DNA of 64,000 bases from NCBI RefSeq assembly GCF_004342905.1, contig NZ_SMAN01000005.1, forward strand, positions 1-64,000, in the 5' to 3' direction. This DNA comes from Melghiribacillus thermohalophilus. GTDB taxonomy: Bacteria; Bacillota; Bacilli; Bacillales; Alkalibacillaceae. Made by a program: the position numbers and the translations under genes. This document shows positions 54,762-64,000 of the stretch, piece after piece; position 1 is the first letter of the stretch, and every line of letters begins with the position of its first letter. The notes below the pieces were generated by a model. It ran no database searches, had not been told where the DNA came from, and saw only the letters and a program-made list of their open reading frames with translations.

Positions 54762-54954
54762 TCAATAAAATACCCGAACGTTTAATAACAAATTTGAATA
54801 AATGTTCGAAAAACAGCTGTGTTGGGCAAATAATTGGTATTTTAAAACGGTTTTTCATGAATTTATAACCACTCATGCACTATTCAAGTTTTGTATATCC
54901 TCTATTTTTTCTTCACATATTGGCACCTGCACAAATCTTCGTTTTTCACGTAAA

Positions 54955-54990
54955 AACCAACCAGACCTGTTCAGCAGGCCTGGTTGGTTG
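54955..54990 (-). terminator. terminator of the rplI-dnaB transcript
   Basis: The stem AACCAACCAGxCCTG pairs with CAGGxCTGGTTGGTT and is followed on the minus strand by TTTTTAC. The rest of the gap 54690-54996 shows nothing further. Confidence 0.85.
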
Positions 54991-54996
54991 ATTGCG

Positions 54997-56358
54997 TTAA
55001 GCCGGCGGGATTTCTTCTTCACTGTACCGCCTATCCAGGTTTACAAATTTATTATATTCTTTCACAAATGCCAGCTCCACTGTCCCAACAGGGCCATTCC
55101 GCTGCTTGGCAATAATAATTTCGATGATGTTTTCCTTTTCAGATTCTTTATTGTAATAATCATCACGGTAAAGGAATCCTACAATATCGGCATCCTGCTC
55201 GATACTTCCGGATTCACGGATATCTGACATAATCGGCCGCTTATCCTGACGCTGCTCTACTCCGCGGGAAAGCTGGGACAACGCAATTAATGGCACATTT
55301 AATTCTCTGGCAAGAGCCTTAAGGGAACGAGATATTTCAGAAACTTCCTGCTGCCGGTTTTCGCGACTACGTCCACTTCCCTGAATCAGCTGTAAATAGT
55401 CAATTAAGATTAATCCAAGGCCGTGTTCCTGTTTCAGACGCCGGCACTTCGAACGTATTTCACTCACTTTTATGCCGGGGGTGTCATCGATAAATATTCC
55501 TGCATTGGAAAGACTCCCCATGGCCATCGTGAGCTTGCCCCAGTCTTCTGATTCAAGCCGTCCCGTACGCAGTCTTTGTGCATCAATATTTCCTTCAGCG
55601 CACAGCATACGCATCACAAGCTGTTCCGCTCCCATCTCGAGGCTGAAAATCGCTACATTTTCTTGAGCATGGATGGCAACGTTCTGGGCAATGTTCAAAG
55701 CAAAAGCCGTTTTCCCAACAGATGGGCGGGCAGCAATAATGATCAGGTCATTTTTCTGAAAACCGGATGTGATCTGGTCTAAATCTTTAAAACCAGTAGG
55801 TACCCCGGTGATTTCATTATCATGATGGTGCAGTTTTTCTATATTGTCATAAACGTCAATAAGGACGTCTTTAATATTCTTGAAATTCCCTGTATTTTTA
55901 CGGTTGGAAACTTCTAAAACCGAACGCTCCGCATCGTCCAGAACCTGTTCAATATCTTCTTCATCATAGGCTGCTTTCACAATATTCGTTGCTGCGGAAA
56001 TCAATCGCCGTAACGTAGACTTTTCTTCTACGATTTTCGCATAATACTCAATATTGGCAGCGGTAGGTACGGAATTGGCCAGGTCGCTTAAATAGGATAC
56101 CCCGCCCACTTCATCTAGCATCTTTGCATCAGACAAGGCCGTCGTTACGGTTACAAGATCAATCGGTTCGCCTTTATTTGATAGATTGAGCATGGCTTCA
56201 TAAATGCGCTGGTGACTCGTGCGGTAGAAGTCCTCGGGCAAAAGAGTTTCAGATGCCGTAACAATAGCTTCCGGCTCTAAAAAAATGGCACCTAGAACTG
56301 CCTGTTCAGCCTCGATATTATGAGGAGGCGTCCGGTCATTTAATACTAATTCATTCAA
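54997..56358 (-). CDS. dnaB: replicative DNA helicase
   Basis: The 453-residue hexameric helicase (DnaC in B. subtilis naming) has an N-terminal primase-interacting domain (about 1-110, PPHNIEAEQAVLGAIFLEP), a linker, and a RecA-like domain with Walker A ARPSVGKTAFALN, Walker B LILIDYLQLI and the RSGSIEQDADIV-type arginine finger region (SDIRESGSIEQDADIV). Located behind rplI as in other bacilli. No intein. Confidence 0.97.
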   Translation of the reverse strand: MNELVLNDRTPPHNIEAEQAVLGAIFLEPEAIVTASETLLPEDFYRTSHQRIYEAMLNLSNKGEPIDLVTVTTALSDAKMLDEVGGVSYLSDLANSVPTAANIEYYAKIVEEKSTLRRLISAATNIVKAAYDEEDIEQVLDDAERSVLEVSNRKNTGNFKNIKDVLIDVYDNIEKLHHHDNEITGVPTGFKDLDQITSGFQKNDLIIIAARPSVGKTAFALNIAQNVAIHAQENVAIFSLEMGAEQLVMRMLCAEGNIDAQRLRTGRLESEDWGKLTMAMGSLSNAGIFIDDTPGIKVSEIRSKCRRLKQEHGLGLILIDYLQLIQGSGRSRENRQQEVSEISRSLKALARELNVPLIALSQLSRGVEQRQDKRPIMSDIRESGSIEQDADIVGFLYRDDYYNKESEKENIIEIIIAKQRNGPVGTVELAFVKEYNKFVNLDRRYSEEEIPPA

Positions 56359-56387
56359 TCAGGTTTCCTCCTTCTTCTATGAGAGGA

Positions 56388-56834
56388 TTATTGTTCCTTT
56401 ATGTGTACTTTGATGGTGCCTGTAACCTCCGGGTGAAGCTTAACCGGTACATTGGTATATCCTAGAGCACGGATCGGCTGGTCGAGTTCGATTTTTCGCT
56501 TATCAATGTTGATGTTATGTTTCTTCTTCAATTCATCTGCGATTTGTTTGCTGGTGACAGAACCAAAAAGACGGCCACCATCACCTGCTTTTGCTGAAAT
56601 CTCCACTGTTAAGCTCCCGATTTTTTCCTTTAATTTTTTTGCCTCATTTAATTCTTCCATTTCCTGTTCTTTTTGTTTTTTCTTCTGGGCTTCAAGGGCT
56701 TTTAAGTTCCCTTTGGTTGCCTCAACAGCCAGATTGTTTTTCAGCAGATAATTGCGTGCATAGCCTTCCGATACTTCTTTCACTTCGCCTTTTTTCCCTT
56801 TTCCTTTTACATCTCTGGTAAAGATTACTTTCAT
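56388..56834 (-). CDS. rplI: 50S ribosomal protein L9
   Basis: The 148-residue bilobed ribosomal protein has the N-terminal domain [20 protein letters not shown]...GYARNYLL, a long helix and a C-terminal domain ending [14 protein letters not shown]. Its start overlaps the gdpP stop by 4 nt. Confidence 0.97.
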   Translation of the reverse strand: MKVIFTRDVKGKGKKGEVKEVSEGYARNYLLKNNLAVEATKGNLKALEAQKKKQKEQEMEELNEAKKLKEKIGSLTVEISAKAGDGGRLFGSVTSKQIADELKKKHNINIDKRKIELDQPIRALGYTNVPVKLHPEVTGTIKVHIKEQ

Positions 56835-58807
56835 TTTTCATCATCTCCCCCTTCAAAATATTCATCTATAATCTCTTTTAACTGTTCTTCCACCTGCTCA
56901 ATCGTTGTATCTTCAAGCTGAGTTGCGGCATTGGTCAGATGACCGCCGCCGTTCATTTTTTCCATAATGACTTGCACATTGACATCCCCCAGGGAACGGG
57001 CACTTACACCAATTCTTCCGTCATCCCGTTCAGCGATCACAAACGAAGCTTTAATTCGATTCATGGACAAAAGGGTATCCGCAGCCCGGGCAATGGTTAC
57101 AGAGCCGTATATTTCTCCTTCGCCTGCTTTTGAAATCGCAATACAATCCCGATAAATACTGGTTCTCTCTATGAGTTTATTTTTCTTTATATATGTTTCG
57201 AGATCTTCCTGCATCAGCTTTTGAACAAGAACTGTATCAGCACCTTTCGAACGCAAATAAGATGCAGCATCAAACGTGCGGGATCCTGTTCTTAGCGTGA
57301 ATGACTTGGTATCTACAATAATGCCTGCGAGTAAAGCCGAAGATTCCAGCATATTGAGCTTTATAGACGACGGCTGATACTCCAATAATTCCGTTACCAG
57401 TTCAGCTGTAGATGACGCATAGGGTTCCATATATACAAGAGTTGGATCATGAATGAATTCCTCTGCTCGCCGGTGATGGTCAATGACCACTACATGTTCT
57501 GTCTTTGACAGAAGACGCTCTTCCATCACCATTTGCGGCTTATGGGTATCGACCACCGCCAGCAGCGTATGTTTTGTGACAATTTCCATTGCCTCATCAG
57601 GAGAAATAAACCACTGTATGAGATGTTCATCTTTCCTGACCTCATTGATCAGCTTTTCTACGCCTGCATTCATTCCATCTGGATCAAAAACAATGAAGCC
57701 ATCTTTGCCATTGGCCTGGGCGATTTTAAGAATGCCAATAGCCGAGCCGATGGAATCCATATCTGGATTTTTGTGCCCCATAACCAGCACTTTATCACTT
57801 TCAGCCACCAGTTCCTTCAGAGCGTGGGAAATCACCCTCGCCCGTACACGAGTACGTTTTTCCATTGGATTCGTTTTGCCACCAAAAAAGCTTACTTTTC
57901 CGCTCTCATCTTTTATCGCTACCTGGTCCCCGCCTCGACCAAGAGCCAGATCCAGACTGGACTGGGCAAGTTCACCGAGTTCCGGAAGGGAGGCTTTCCC
58001 TTTACCGATTCCAATACTTAATGTAAGGGGGACATTTTTATCTGAAATCAATTCCCTCACTTCATCTAAAATTTCAAATTTTGTTTTTTCCAGTTTATTT
58101 AAAATTTCCTGGTTCATCACCGCCAGAAACCGCTCGGCAGAAGTTCTCTTTAAATAAATACCGTGCTCATTCGACCAGCGGTTTAAAATCGATGTCACTT
58201 CGGAGTTCAGGTGACTTTTTGATGTGTCATCCATTGCCTGCGTTAATTCTTCATAGTTATCCAGGAAAATGATGGCCAGAACCGTTTGGTCGTTTTGATA
58301 TAAATGCTGAATTTGATTCTGTTCTGTGCGGTCAAAAAAATAGAGCAATCGCTCTTCCTTTTTAATGAATACCTGAAAAGCGTAGTCTTCCAGGTTCAGG
58401 GAAATTTCCTTTTTATCTTCTTTAATTGCAGGAATTAAGTTATCTGAAAGTTCCTGAAGGGATTTGCCAACAAAGGTATCTTCCTCAGTAAATTGGTTCA
58501 CATACGGATTTGCCCATTCAATCTGATAATCCTCGCTGAACAGGACAATTCCAATGGGCATCTCCAGCAGGGCTTCTTCTCCAACTTTTTTTACCCGATA
58601 GGAAAGTGTAGAAATATATTCCTCTGTTTCATTTTGCAGATATTTTTCTGTGCGGATGCTGTTATAGATGGCCAGACCTAAAAGCAAGGTCATGACCAGA
58701 CCTAACACCCACTGGAAATAAAACAACAATAGAAGCAAGACGATAGAGATGCTGTAAATGAACCATAAATGACCATTTACAGTAGTTTTTTTCAAGAAGT
58801 TTGACAT
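56831..58807 (-). CDS. gdpP: cyclic-di-AMP phosphodiesterase
   Basis: The 658-residue protein has two N-terminal helices, a degenerate PAS domain (about 85-150), a degenerate GGDEF domain (about 170-300) and DHH-DHHA1 catalytic domains ([32 protein letters not shown], and [11 protein letters not shown] near the end). It hydrolyses c-di-AMP and so influences potassium uptake, osmotic balance and beta-lactam tolerance. ATG 58807 has GGGAGATGACGTTC upstream. It overlaps rplI. Confidence 0.95.
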   Translation of the reverse strand: MSNFLKKTTVNGHLWFIYSISIVLLLLLFYFQWVLGLVMTLLLGLAIYNSIRTEKYLQNETEEYISTLSYRVKKVGEEALLEMPIGIVLFSEDYQIEWANPYVNQFTEEDTFVGKSLQELSDNLIPAIKEDKKEISLNLEDYAFQVFIKKEERLLYFFDRTEQNQIQHLYQNDQTVLAIIFLDNYEELTQAMDDTSKSHLNSEVTSILNRWSNEHGIYLKRTSAERFLAVMNQEILNKLEKTKFEILDEVRELISDKNVPLTLSIGIGKGKASLPELGELAQSSLDLALGRGGDQVAIKDESGKVSFFGGKTNPMEKRTRVRARVISHALKELVAESDKVLVMGHKNPDMDSIGSAIGILKIAQANGKDGFIVFDPDGMNAGVEKLINEVRKDEHLIQWFISPDEAMEIVTKHTLLAVVDTHKPQMVMEERLLSKTEHVVVIDHHRRAEEFIHDPTLVYMEPYASSTAELVTELLEYQPSSIKLNMLESSALLAGIIVDTKSFTLRTGSRTFDAASYLRSKGADTVLVQKLMQEDLETYIKKNKLIERTSIYRDCIAISKAGEGEIYGSVTIARAADTLLSMNRIKASFVIAERDDGRIGVSARSLGDVNVQVIMEKMNGGGHLTNAATQLEDTTIEQVEEQLKEIIDEYFEGGDDEK

Positions 58808-58836
58808 GAACGTCATCTCCCAATGAAAGAACAAAA

Positions 58837-59784
58837 TTATTTACCGCCCGATTCGAGACGGTCCCTTAAATGAAAGCCTATATCAATTATACCTAAAATT
58901 CGAACGGGATAAAGAAAGAGAAAAGGAAATAAAATGATACCAGATATGACGACCACCGGTATGGCTTTAGGCCATTTCTTATAGTCAATCCAGTAGAAAA
59001 TAAAGGATATACCCTGCAAAGCAATTAATAAACCGGTCAATGTATATACATTAGCAACTGCCTGGTGAAACATGCTGCCCTGTTCATTGAACATCCACAT
59101 ACCGACCATGGCAATTAAATAATACCATAGCAGAGCAGATGGCAACGTAAACCGTTTAAAAGGGGGAAAGTGATCTGTTGAATCACCACCCAGACGTTTT
59201 AATACTTTATATCCAATCCACTGGGAAATAAAAGCAAAGACAATTCCGAAAAGAGCAATGCCTGTCGGAAATAAGTAAAGCATTTGCTGGATCTGTAATT
59301 CCAGAAGATTCATTTGTTCCTCTGAAACTTCGCCCCCAAATTGCTCGACCATGATTTTGGTTTGATCGACAGAAGTCTCCAGCATGTGTTGAAGTTCATC
59401 ATACCAATTGATTTGAAATAGCCACTCCAGTGCCACATATACGATCACAATTCCCAGGGTAAAACTGACAGCTCCCCCTGCCCAGGCCTCATACGGAGAT
59501 CGTTTATGATAAATGAAAACGCCAGTCGCTATTCCGCCAAGACCTGCAAATACAGTCACAGGTACAGAAACGATGGTTGCAAATAATACAGAAAAAAGGA
59601 CAGTTGCCAAAAACAGAACAACAGAAGGTCTTAAACCATGTCTTGCTCCATAAATTATATATGGAACCGAAAGCAAAAAAAATGATAAAAACCCAATCAA
59701 GGGAATAAAAAAGGTGATCAGTAGAAGTACGAGATATATGCCTGCAAAAAGAGCTCCTTCAGTTAGCGTTTTAGATTGTTTCAT
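58837..59784 (-). CDS. yybS: YybS-like membrane protein (DUF2232)
   Basis: The 315-residue protein has eight or so hydrophobic helices and the DUF2232 start KTLTEGALFAGIYLVLLLITFF. It is a probable transporter-like or S-component-like protein of unknown substrate and always precedes gdpP in bacilli. ATG 59784 follows GAGGTG. It heads the yybS-gdpP-rplI-dnaB group. Confidence 0.9.
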   Translation of the reverse strand: MKQSKTLTEGALFAGIYLVLLLITFFIPLIGFLSFFLLSVPYIIYGARHGLRPSVVLFLATVLFSVLFATIVSVPVTVFAGLGGIATGVFIYHKRSPYEAWAGGAVSFTLGIVIVYVALEWLFQINWYDELQHMLETSVDQTKIMVEQFGGEVSEEQMNLLELQIQQMLYLFPTGIALFGIVFAFISQWIGYKVLKRLGGDSTDHFPPFKRFTLPSALLWYYLIAMVGMWMFNEQGSMFHQAVANVYTLTGLLIALQGISFIFYWIDYKKWPKAIPVVVISGIILFPFLFLYPVRILGIIDIGFHLRDRLESGGK

Positions 59785-60037
59785 ATGCTGCACCTCATCA
59801 TCAAAATCTCCGATAACTAGATTACATTCTTTATTATTTTACCAGTCACCCGTAAATCGTGTAAAAATTTTATTTCGTTTAATTTATAACATCATAACAC
59901 ATATACGAATTTTTATGAGCAAACAGGATGTATTTTTTCATATACATGAAGTATGTATAAAAGATTTGCAGCCAAAATGAAAAAAAATGAGATCGTCCTT
60001 AAATCTTCATACATCTTTTCTTACCTAAAAGTAATAA

Positions 60038-61228
<1,191 letters not shown>

Positions 61229-61242
61229 CAGGAGAGATACCT

Positions 61243-62388
61243 ATGAAAATAGCCATCGTCACTGAAACATTTTTACCCAATACAGATGGAATTGTGACAC
61301 GACTCACTGCATCCATAAAATGGTTGAAAAAACAGGGGCATGACGTTTGTATCATTGCCCCGGATCTTGGCATACATGAATTCGAGGGAGCCAGAGTAGC
61401 CGGTATTCCTGCCCGCTCCTTCTTTTTGTACAAAGATAAAAAACTGGCTTTTCCCAGGCGGCTGACAGGAAAAATTTTAGAGGATTTCCAGCCAGACCTG
61501 GTTCATGTGGTAAACCCGGCTGTTTTAGGAGTAGCCGGTATTTATTACAGTCGCAAACTACATTTGCCATTAGTTGCCTCGTACCATACCCGAATCCCTC
61601 AGTATGCCGATTACTACCATCTTCCATTTTTAAAGCCCGTTTTATGGTGGTATTTCCGGACGTTACATAACAAAGCAGATCTTAATCTTTGTACATCCCT
61701 GACCATCAAAAAGGAATTAGAAGAAAAAAAATTTCACCATGTTCGTGTATGGGAGCGGGGAGTAGATGTTGATTTATTCAGTCCGGAACGATTTGATCTA
61801 ACTATGCGTGAACGGTTAACTGATGGACAACCCCATAAAAAATTATTGCTTTATGTGGGAAGACTGGCTGTTGAAAAAGAGATCGAAAAAATAAAAGATA
61901 TTTTGACGGCAACAGATGAATTTTGTCTCGCCATTGTAGGGGACGGCCCTCATCGGCAGCAACTGGAAAGGCATTTTCATGGTACCCGCACGGTTTTTAC
62001 GGGTTTTCTTCACGGAAACGAACTAGCAAAAGCCTATGCTTCTGCTGATTGTTTTGTGTTTCCTTCTACCACAGAAACACTCGGGCTGGTTATTTTAGAG
62101 GCGATGGCATCGGGGCTTCCCGTTGTTGCCGCAAAAAGCGGCCCGACCTGTGAACAGATTCGAGATGGAGAAAACGGGCTCCTCTATGATCCTGAAGTTC
62201 CTGAAAGCTTTAAAAAATCCGTATTAGCCATGAAAAATGATATGTTTAGAAAACAAATCGCAAGAGAAGCATATCAAACTGGACAGCAATATGGGTGGTA
62301 CAGGCCTTCTGAACAATTGCTGCAATTTTATTACCAGGTGTTACAAAAACGGAGGGGATATAACAGAATCCCCCTGACAGGTGAATAA
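61243..62388 (+). CDS. sqdX: SqdX-like sulfoquinovosyltransferase (GT4)
   Basis: The 381-residue GT-B enzyme starts MKIAIVTETFLPNTDGIVTR and has the nucleotide-sugar site PSTTETLGLVILEAMASGLPVV (E-x7-E). The sequence resembles SQD2/SqdX, which transfers sulfoquinovose to diacylglycerol at the membrane. Its place directly behind sqdB supports this over other GT4 roles such as mannosyl or glucosyl lipid synthesis. The GtrA-like gene starts 1 nt after its stop. Confidence 0.87.
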   Translation: MKIAIVTETFLPNTDGIVTRLTASIKWLKKQGHDVCIIAPDLGIHEFEGARVAGIPARSFFLYKDKKLAFPRRLTGKILEDFQPDLVHVVNPAVLGVAGIYYSRKLHLPLVASYHTRIPQYADYYHLPFLKPVLWWYFRTLHNKADLNLCTSLTIKKELEEKKFHHVRVWERGVDVDLFSPERFDLTMRERLTDGQPHKKLLLYVGRLAVEKEIEKIKDILTATDEFCLAIVGDGPHRQQLERHFHGTRTVFTGFLHGNELAKAYASADCFVFPSTTETLGLVILEAMASGLPVVAAKSGPTCEQIRDGENGLLYDPEVPESFKKSVLAMKNDMFRKQIAREAYQTGQQYGWYRPSEQLLQFYYQVLQKRRGYNRIPLTGE

Positions 62389-62389
62389 C

Positions 62390-62839
62390 ATGCCCAGAAA
62401 AAGCCGGTTAAAGGGGATGCTTCAGGTAGCTCATTTTAGTGTGATCGGTGTCATGAATGCCCTGGTGGACATCGGTACATTAAATCTTTTCCTGATAGTC
62501 TGGCCGACAACAGATAAACGAATGCTATTGCTGTACAACACCATTGCCTATTCCCTGGCTGTAACGAACAGTTATATCTGGAACTCCAGGCTGACCTTTC
62601 GGGAACATGCGGAGTTTAATACAAGGGAAAAAATATATTTTGTTGGTCAGGCTATTGTCAGCCTTCTGATCAGCAATACGGTATTTATTGTCGGGGTTTC
62701 GGTTCTGGAATTATGGCCCATATCCCACTGGATCACTAACAATATCGCCAAAGGCCTGGCCATGTTTTTATCCTCTGCTGCGAGTTTCTTTTTTATGAAG
62801 TATATTGTTTTTTTCAAACTAAACGATAAAAGAGGTTGA
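62390..62839 (+). CDS. GtrA-family four-helix membrane protein
   Basis: The 149-residue protein has four hydrophobic helices and the GtrA pattern (FSVIGVMNALVDIGTLNLFL, TNSYIWNSRLTFRE, ...KYIVFF). GtrA proteins are proposed flippases for lipid-linked sugars or associated subunits. Located at the end of the sqd operon, it may act on SQDG or a further glycolipid. ATG 62390 follows CAGGTGAATAAC; a GTG at 62381 is an alternative. Confidence 0.85.
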   Translation: MPRKSRLKGMLQVAHFSVIGVMNALVDIGTLNLFLIVWPTTDKRMLLLYNTIAYSLAVTNSYIWNSRLTFREHAEFNTREKIYFVGQAIVSLLISNTVFIVGVSVLELWPISHWITNNIAKGLAMFLSSAASFFFMKYIVFFKLNDKRG

Positions 62840-62982
62840 AAAACTTGTGGGGGTTTATTTTTACGTTTTTGCTCACTTTGATGAAATGACTCCATTTAAC
62901 GGCGACATGTTTGGCCCGGGTGTAATTTTCAAAGTTATAAGCACTTTTAAAGCTTGTCCATTTTGATCGTACATTCTTTCAC

Positions 62983-63402
62983 CTAAATTCTTCTTTTCAC
63001 AAAATGTCCGGAGCCAAGCCATGCCGATAAAGCAAAGATCAGATAGATCGCCTGAGTTGCCGATTGACCCTGTAAAATCAATTGGAGACCTACCCCCAGG
63101 CCAAGAGCCGGTATGACGATTAAAATGGTTCTTGCCATTCGTTCCATGCCTTTTCGATCCGGGAGCGGCCAAATTTTTGAAAATATCACACCAAGTGCTA
63201 CTCCCAATGCCACTACAATAATGAGCTGGATAATCACTTCTGGAGTGGGAAATGGCCAGCCTGATAAATAGGATCCGATAAGATAGAATAATTCCAGAAA
63301 TAATGCAATACCAAATACTTTTTTTAACACCACAAGATCCAAATATGGATGAACGATAAATAACACAAGAGTTGTCACAGCGAACAGAACAGTTACAAAC
63401 AA
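62983..63402 (-). CDS. four-helix membrane protein next to a sodium:solute symporter
   Basis: The 139-residue protein has four hydrophobic helices with a short basic C-terminus. It starts at TTG 63402, 8 nt after AAAGGAGG. It follows the symporter gene on the same strand after 81 nt that hold a hairpin. It is probably an accessory or an independent membrane protein; family not recognised. It is convergent with the sqd operon; no further gene is seen in 62840-62982. Confidence 0.65.
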   Translation of the reverse strand: MFVTVLFAVTTLVLFIVHPYLDLVVLKKVFGIALFLELFYLIGSYLSGWPFPTPEVIIQLIIVVALGVALGVIFSKIWPLPDRKGMERMARTILIVIPALGLGVGLQLILQGQSATQAIYLIFALSAWLGSGHFVKRRI

Positions 63403-63439
63403 ATGGAAAACCTCCTTTCCACTTTATAAGAGGAAGCAA

Positions 63440-63466
63440 GGGGCTGAGATGACAGCCCCTTTTTTT
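63440..63466. terminator. hairpin between the symporter gene and the next gene
   Basis: GGGGCT pairs with AGCCCC around 8 nt. The T7 tail is on the plus strand, so on the minus strand it may only act as an attenuator or mRNA-end stabiliser. Confidence 0.45.
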
Positions 63467-63483
63467 CAATGAGCACTCTGCCA

Positions 63484-64000
63484 TTAATCTGTCTGATCCA
63501 TCACCTTTGGCACTCGGATATCTTCAACCATTCGGGATATTTCCTCAGGTGGAGCCTGTGTTCTTCGTGATACGACAAACGATACAATGAAGTTAATGAT
63601 CGCTCCGACCACTCCGATACCCTGAGCATTAATGCCAAGGAAACTGTCTAAAATCTGGGCTTCTGTTCCAAAAATTTGCACTGATCGCATGAGCATGATC
63701 ATCACAAGTGTAAAGGTTAATCCGGATAAGATTCCCCAGATGGCACCTTCCCGGTTCATCCGTTTATCAAAAATTCCGAGGAAAATCGCCGGGAACAAAC
63801 TGGCGGCTGCCAGTCCAAAGGCAAAGGCCACCACTTCTCCAACAAACCCTGGCGGTTTAATCCCGAAATATCCCGCTACAATAACAGCAAGAAAGATCAT
63901 CCATCTTCCAACAACCAGTCTTTGTTTTTCAGATGCTTCCGGTCGGAAGATTCGGTAATACAAATCGTGAGATACCGCACTGGACATAGCAAGCAGCAAT
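63484..64000 (-). CDS. sodium:solute symporter, 3' end only
   Basis: The last 171 residues of an SSS-family transporter run off the right edge; the N-terminal helices lie outside. Visible features are HDLYYRIFRPEASEKQRLVV, AFAFGLAAASLFPAIFLGIF and the cytoplasmic tail ending VPKVMDQTD. The pattern recalls the acetate/pyruvate-type branch (ActP, YwcA), but substrate cannot be fixed. The gene runs on the minus strand and is intact as far as seen. Confidence 0.85.
   Translation of the reverse strand, partial: LLLAMSSAVSHDLYYRIFRPEASEKQRLVVGRWMIFLAVIVAGYFGIKPPGFVGEVVAFAFGLAAASLFPAIFLGIFDKRMNREGAIWGILSGLTFTLVMIMLMRSVQIFGTEAQILDSFLGINAQGIGVVGAIINFIVSFVVSRRTQAPPEEISRMVEDIRVPKVMDQTD

Noticed and set aside
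54802-55227. Plus-strand ORFs antisense to dnaB, purA and gdpP
   Set aside because: Shadow frames opposite strongly conserved genes, without ribosome sites.
62873-63484. 203-codon minus-strand ORF overlapping the four-helix membrane gene
   Set aside because: It is an out-of-frame shadow of the 139-residue membrane protein, which has a proper ribosome site and hydrophobic profile. Its tail from 62977 could be a 33-aa peptide but lacks support.

Overview
The window looks like chromosome from a spore-forming member of the Bacillaceae (Bacillus / Halobacillus / Virgibacillus type). Evidence: an SspH-type spore protein; a conserved origin-proximal block on the minus strand (yybS-gdpP-rplI-dnaB-purA-tRNAs, then walRKHIJ-htrA-rlmH, as in B. 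subtilis); WalRK; low-GC codon use; strong GGAGG ribosome sites. I see no phage, IS transposase, rRNA or CRISPR.

Left third (1-31 kb), mixed accessory and housekeeping genes: a frameshifted YkqA-like protein, a probable diheme membrane protein, a cytochrome bd operon with two tiny membrane ORFs, and a two-component system with a Cys-rich PAS kinase. Next comes a sulfide/persulfide locus in which a persulfide dioxygenase-rhodanese survives but the sulfide:quinone oxidoreductase is deleted. The cyd operon and the sulfide locus carry the same ATAGGGG-N4-CCCCTAT inverted repeat at their promoters. Further right are an MFS pump, an NprR/PlcR-like peptide-sensing regulator with a three-copy pheromone precursor, threonine aldolase, a MarR operon, a diguanylate cyclase, MATE, NagZ, NAT, a second MFS pump and a large SWIM-SNF2 helicase.

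Middle (31-42 kb): DUF421 protein, HD-GYP protein, spermidine synthase, SIMPL protein, dicarboxylate symporter, malate:quinone oxidoreductase and a D,D-carboxypeptidase. Right half (42-60 kb): the conserved origin-side block with a DnaA-box cluster beside rlmH, a WalR-like box upstream of a LysM-G5-M23 peptidase, and tRNA-Asp and tRNA-Phe separated by a tandem repeat built from a split 5' half of tRNA-Phe. The window ends with a sulfoquinovosyl-lipid cassette (sqdB/SQD1-sqdX-GtrA), unusual for a non-phototroph, and the 3' end of a sodium:solute symporter gene.

The most unusual structural signal is a set of intergenic arrays. Five have a unit of 21 bp (two helical turns) and two have a 52-bp spacing (five turns) of a TGTCCTTCAT/ATGACGGACA dyad. 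They differ in sequence, lie mostly between convergent genes, and produce long spurious ORFs. Two genes (YkqA-like and DUF3147) appear frameshifted by one base, so either sequencing error or real decay should be kept in mind.
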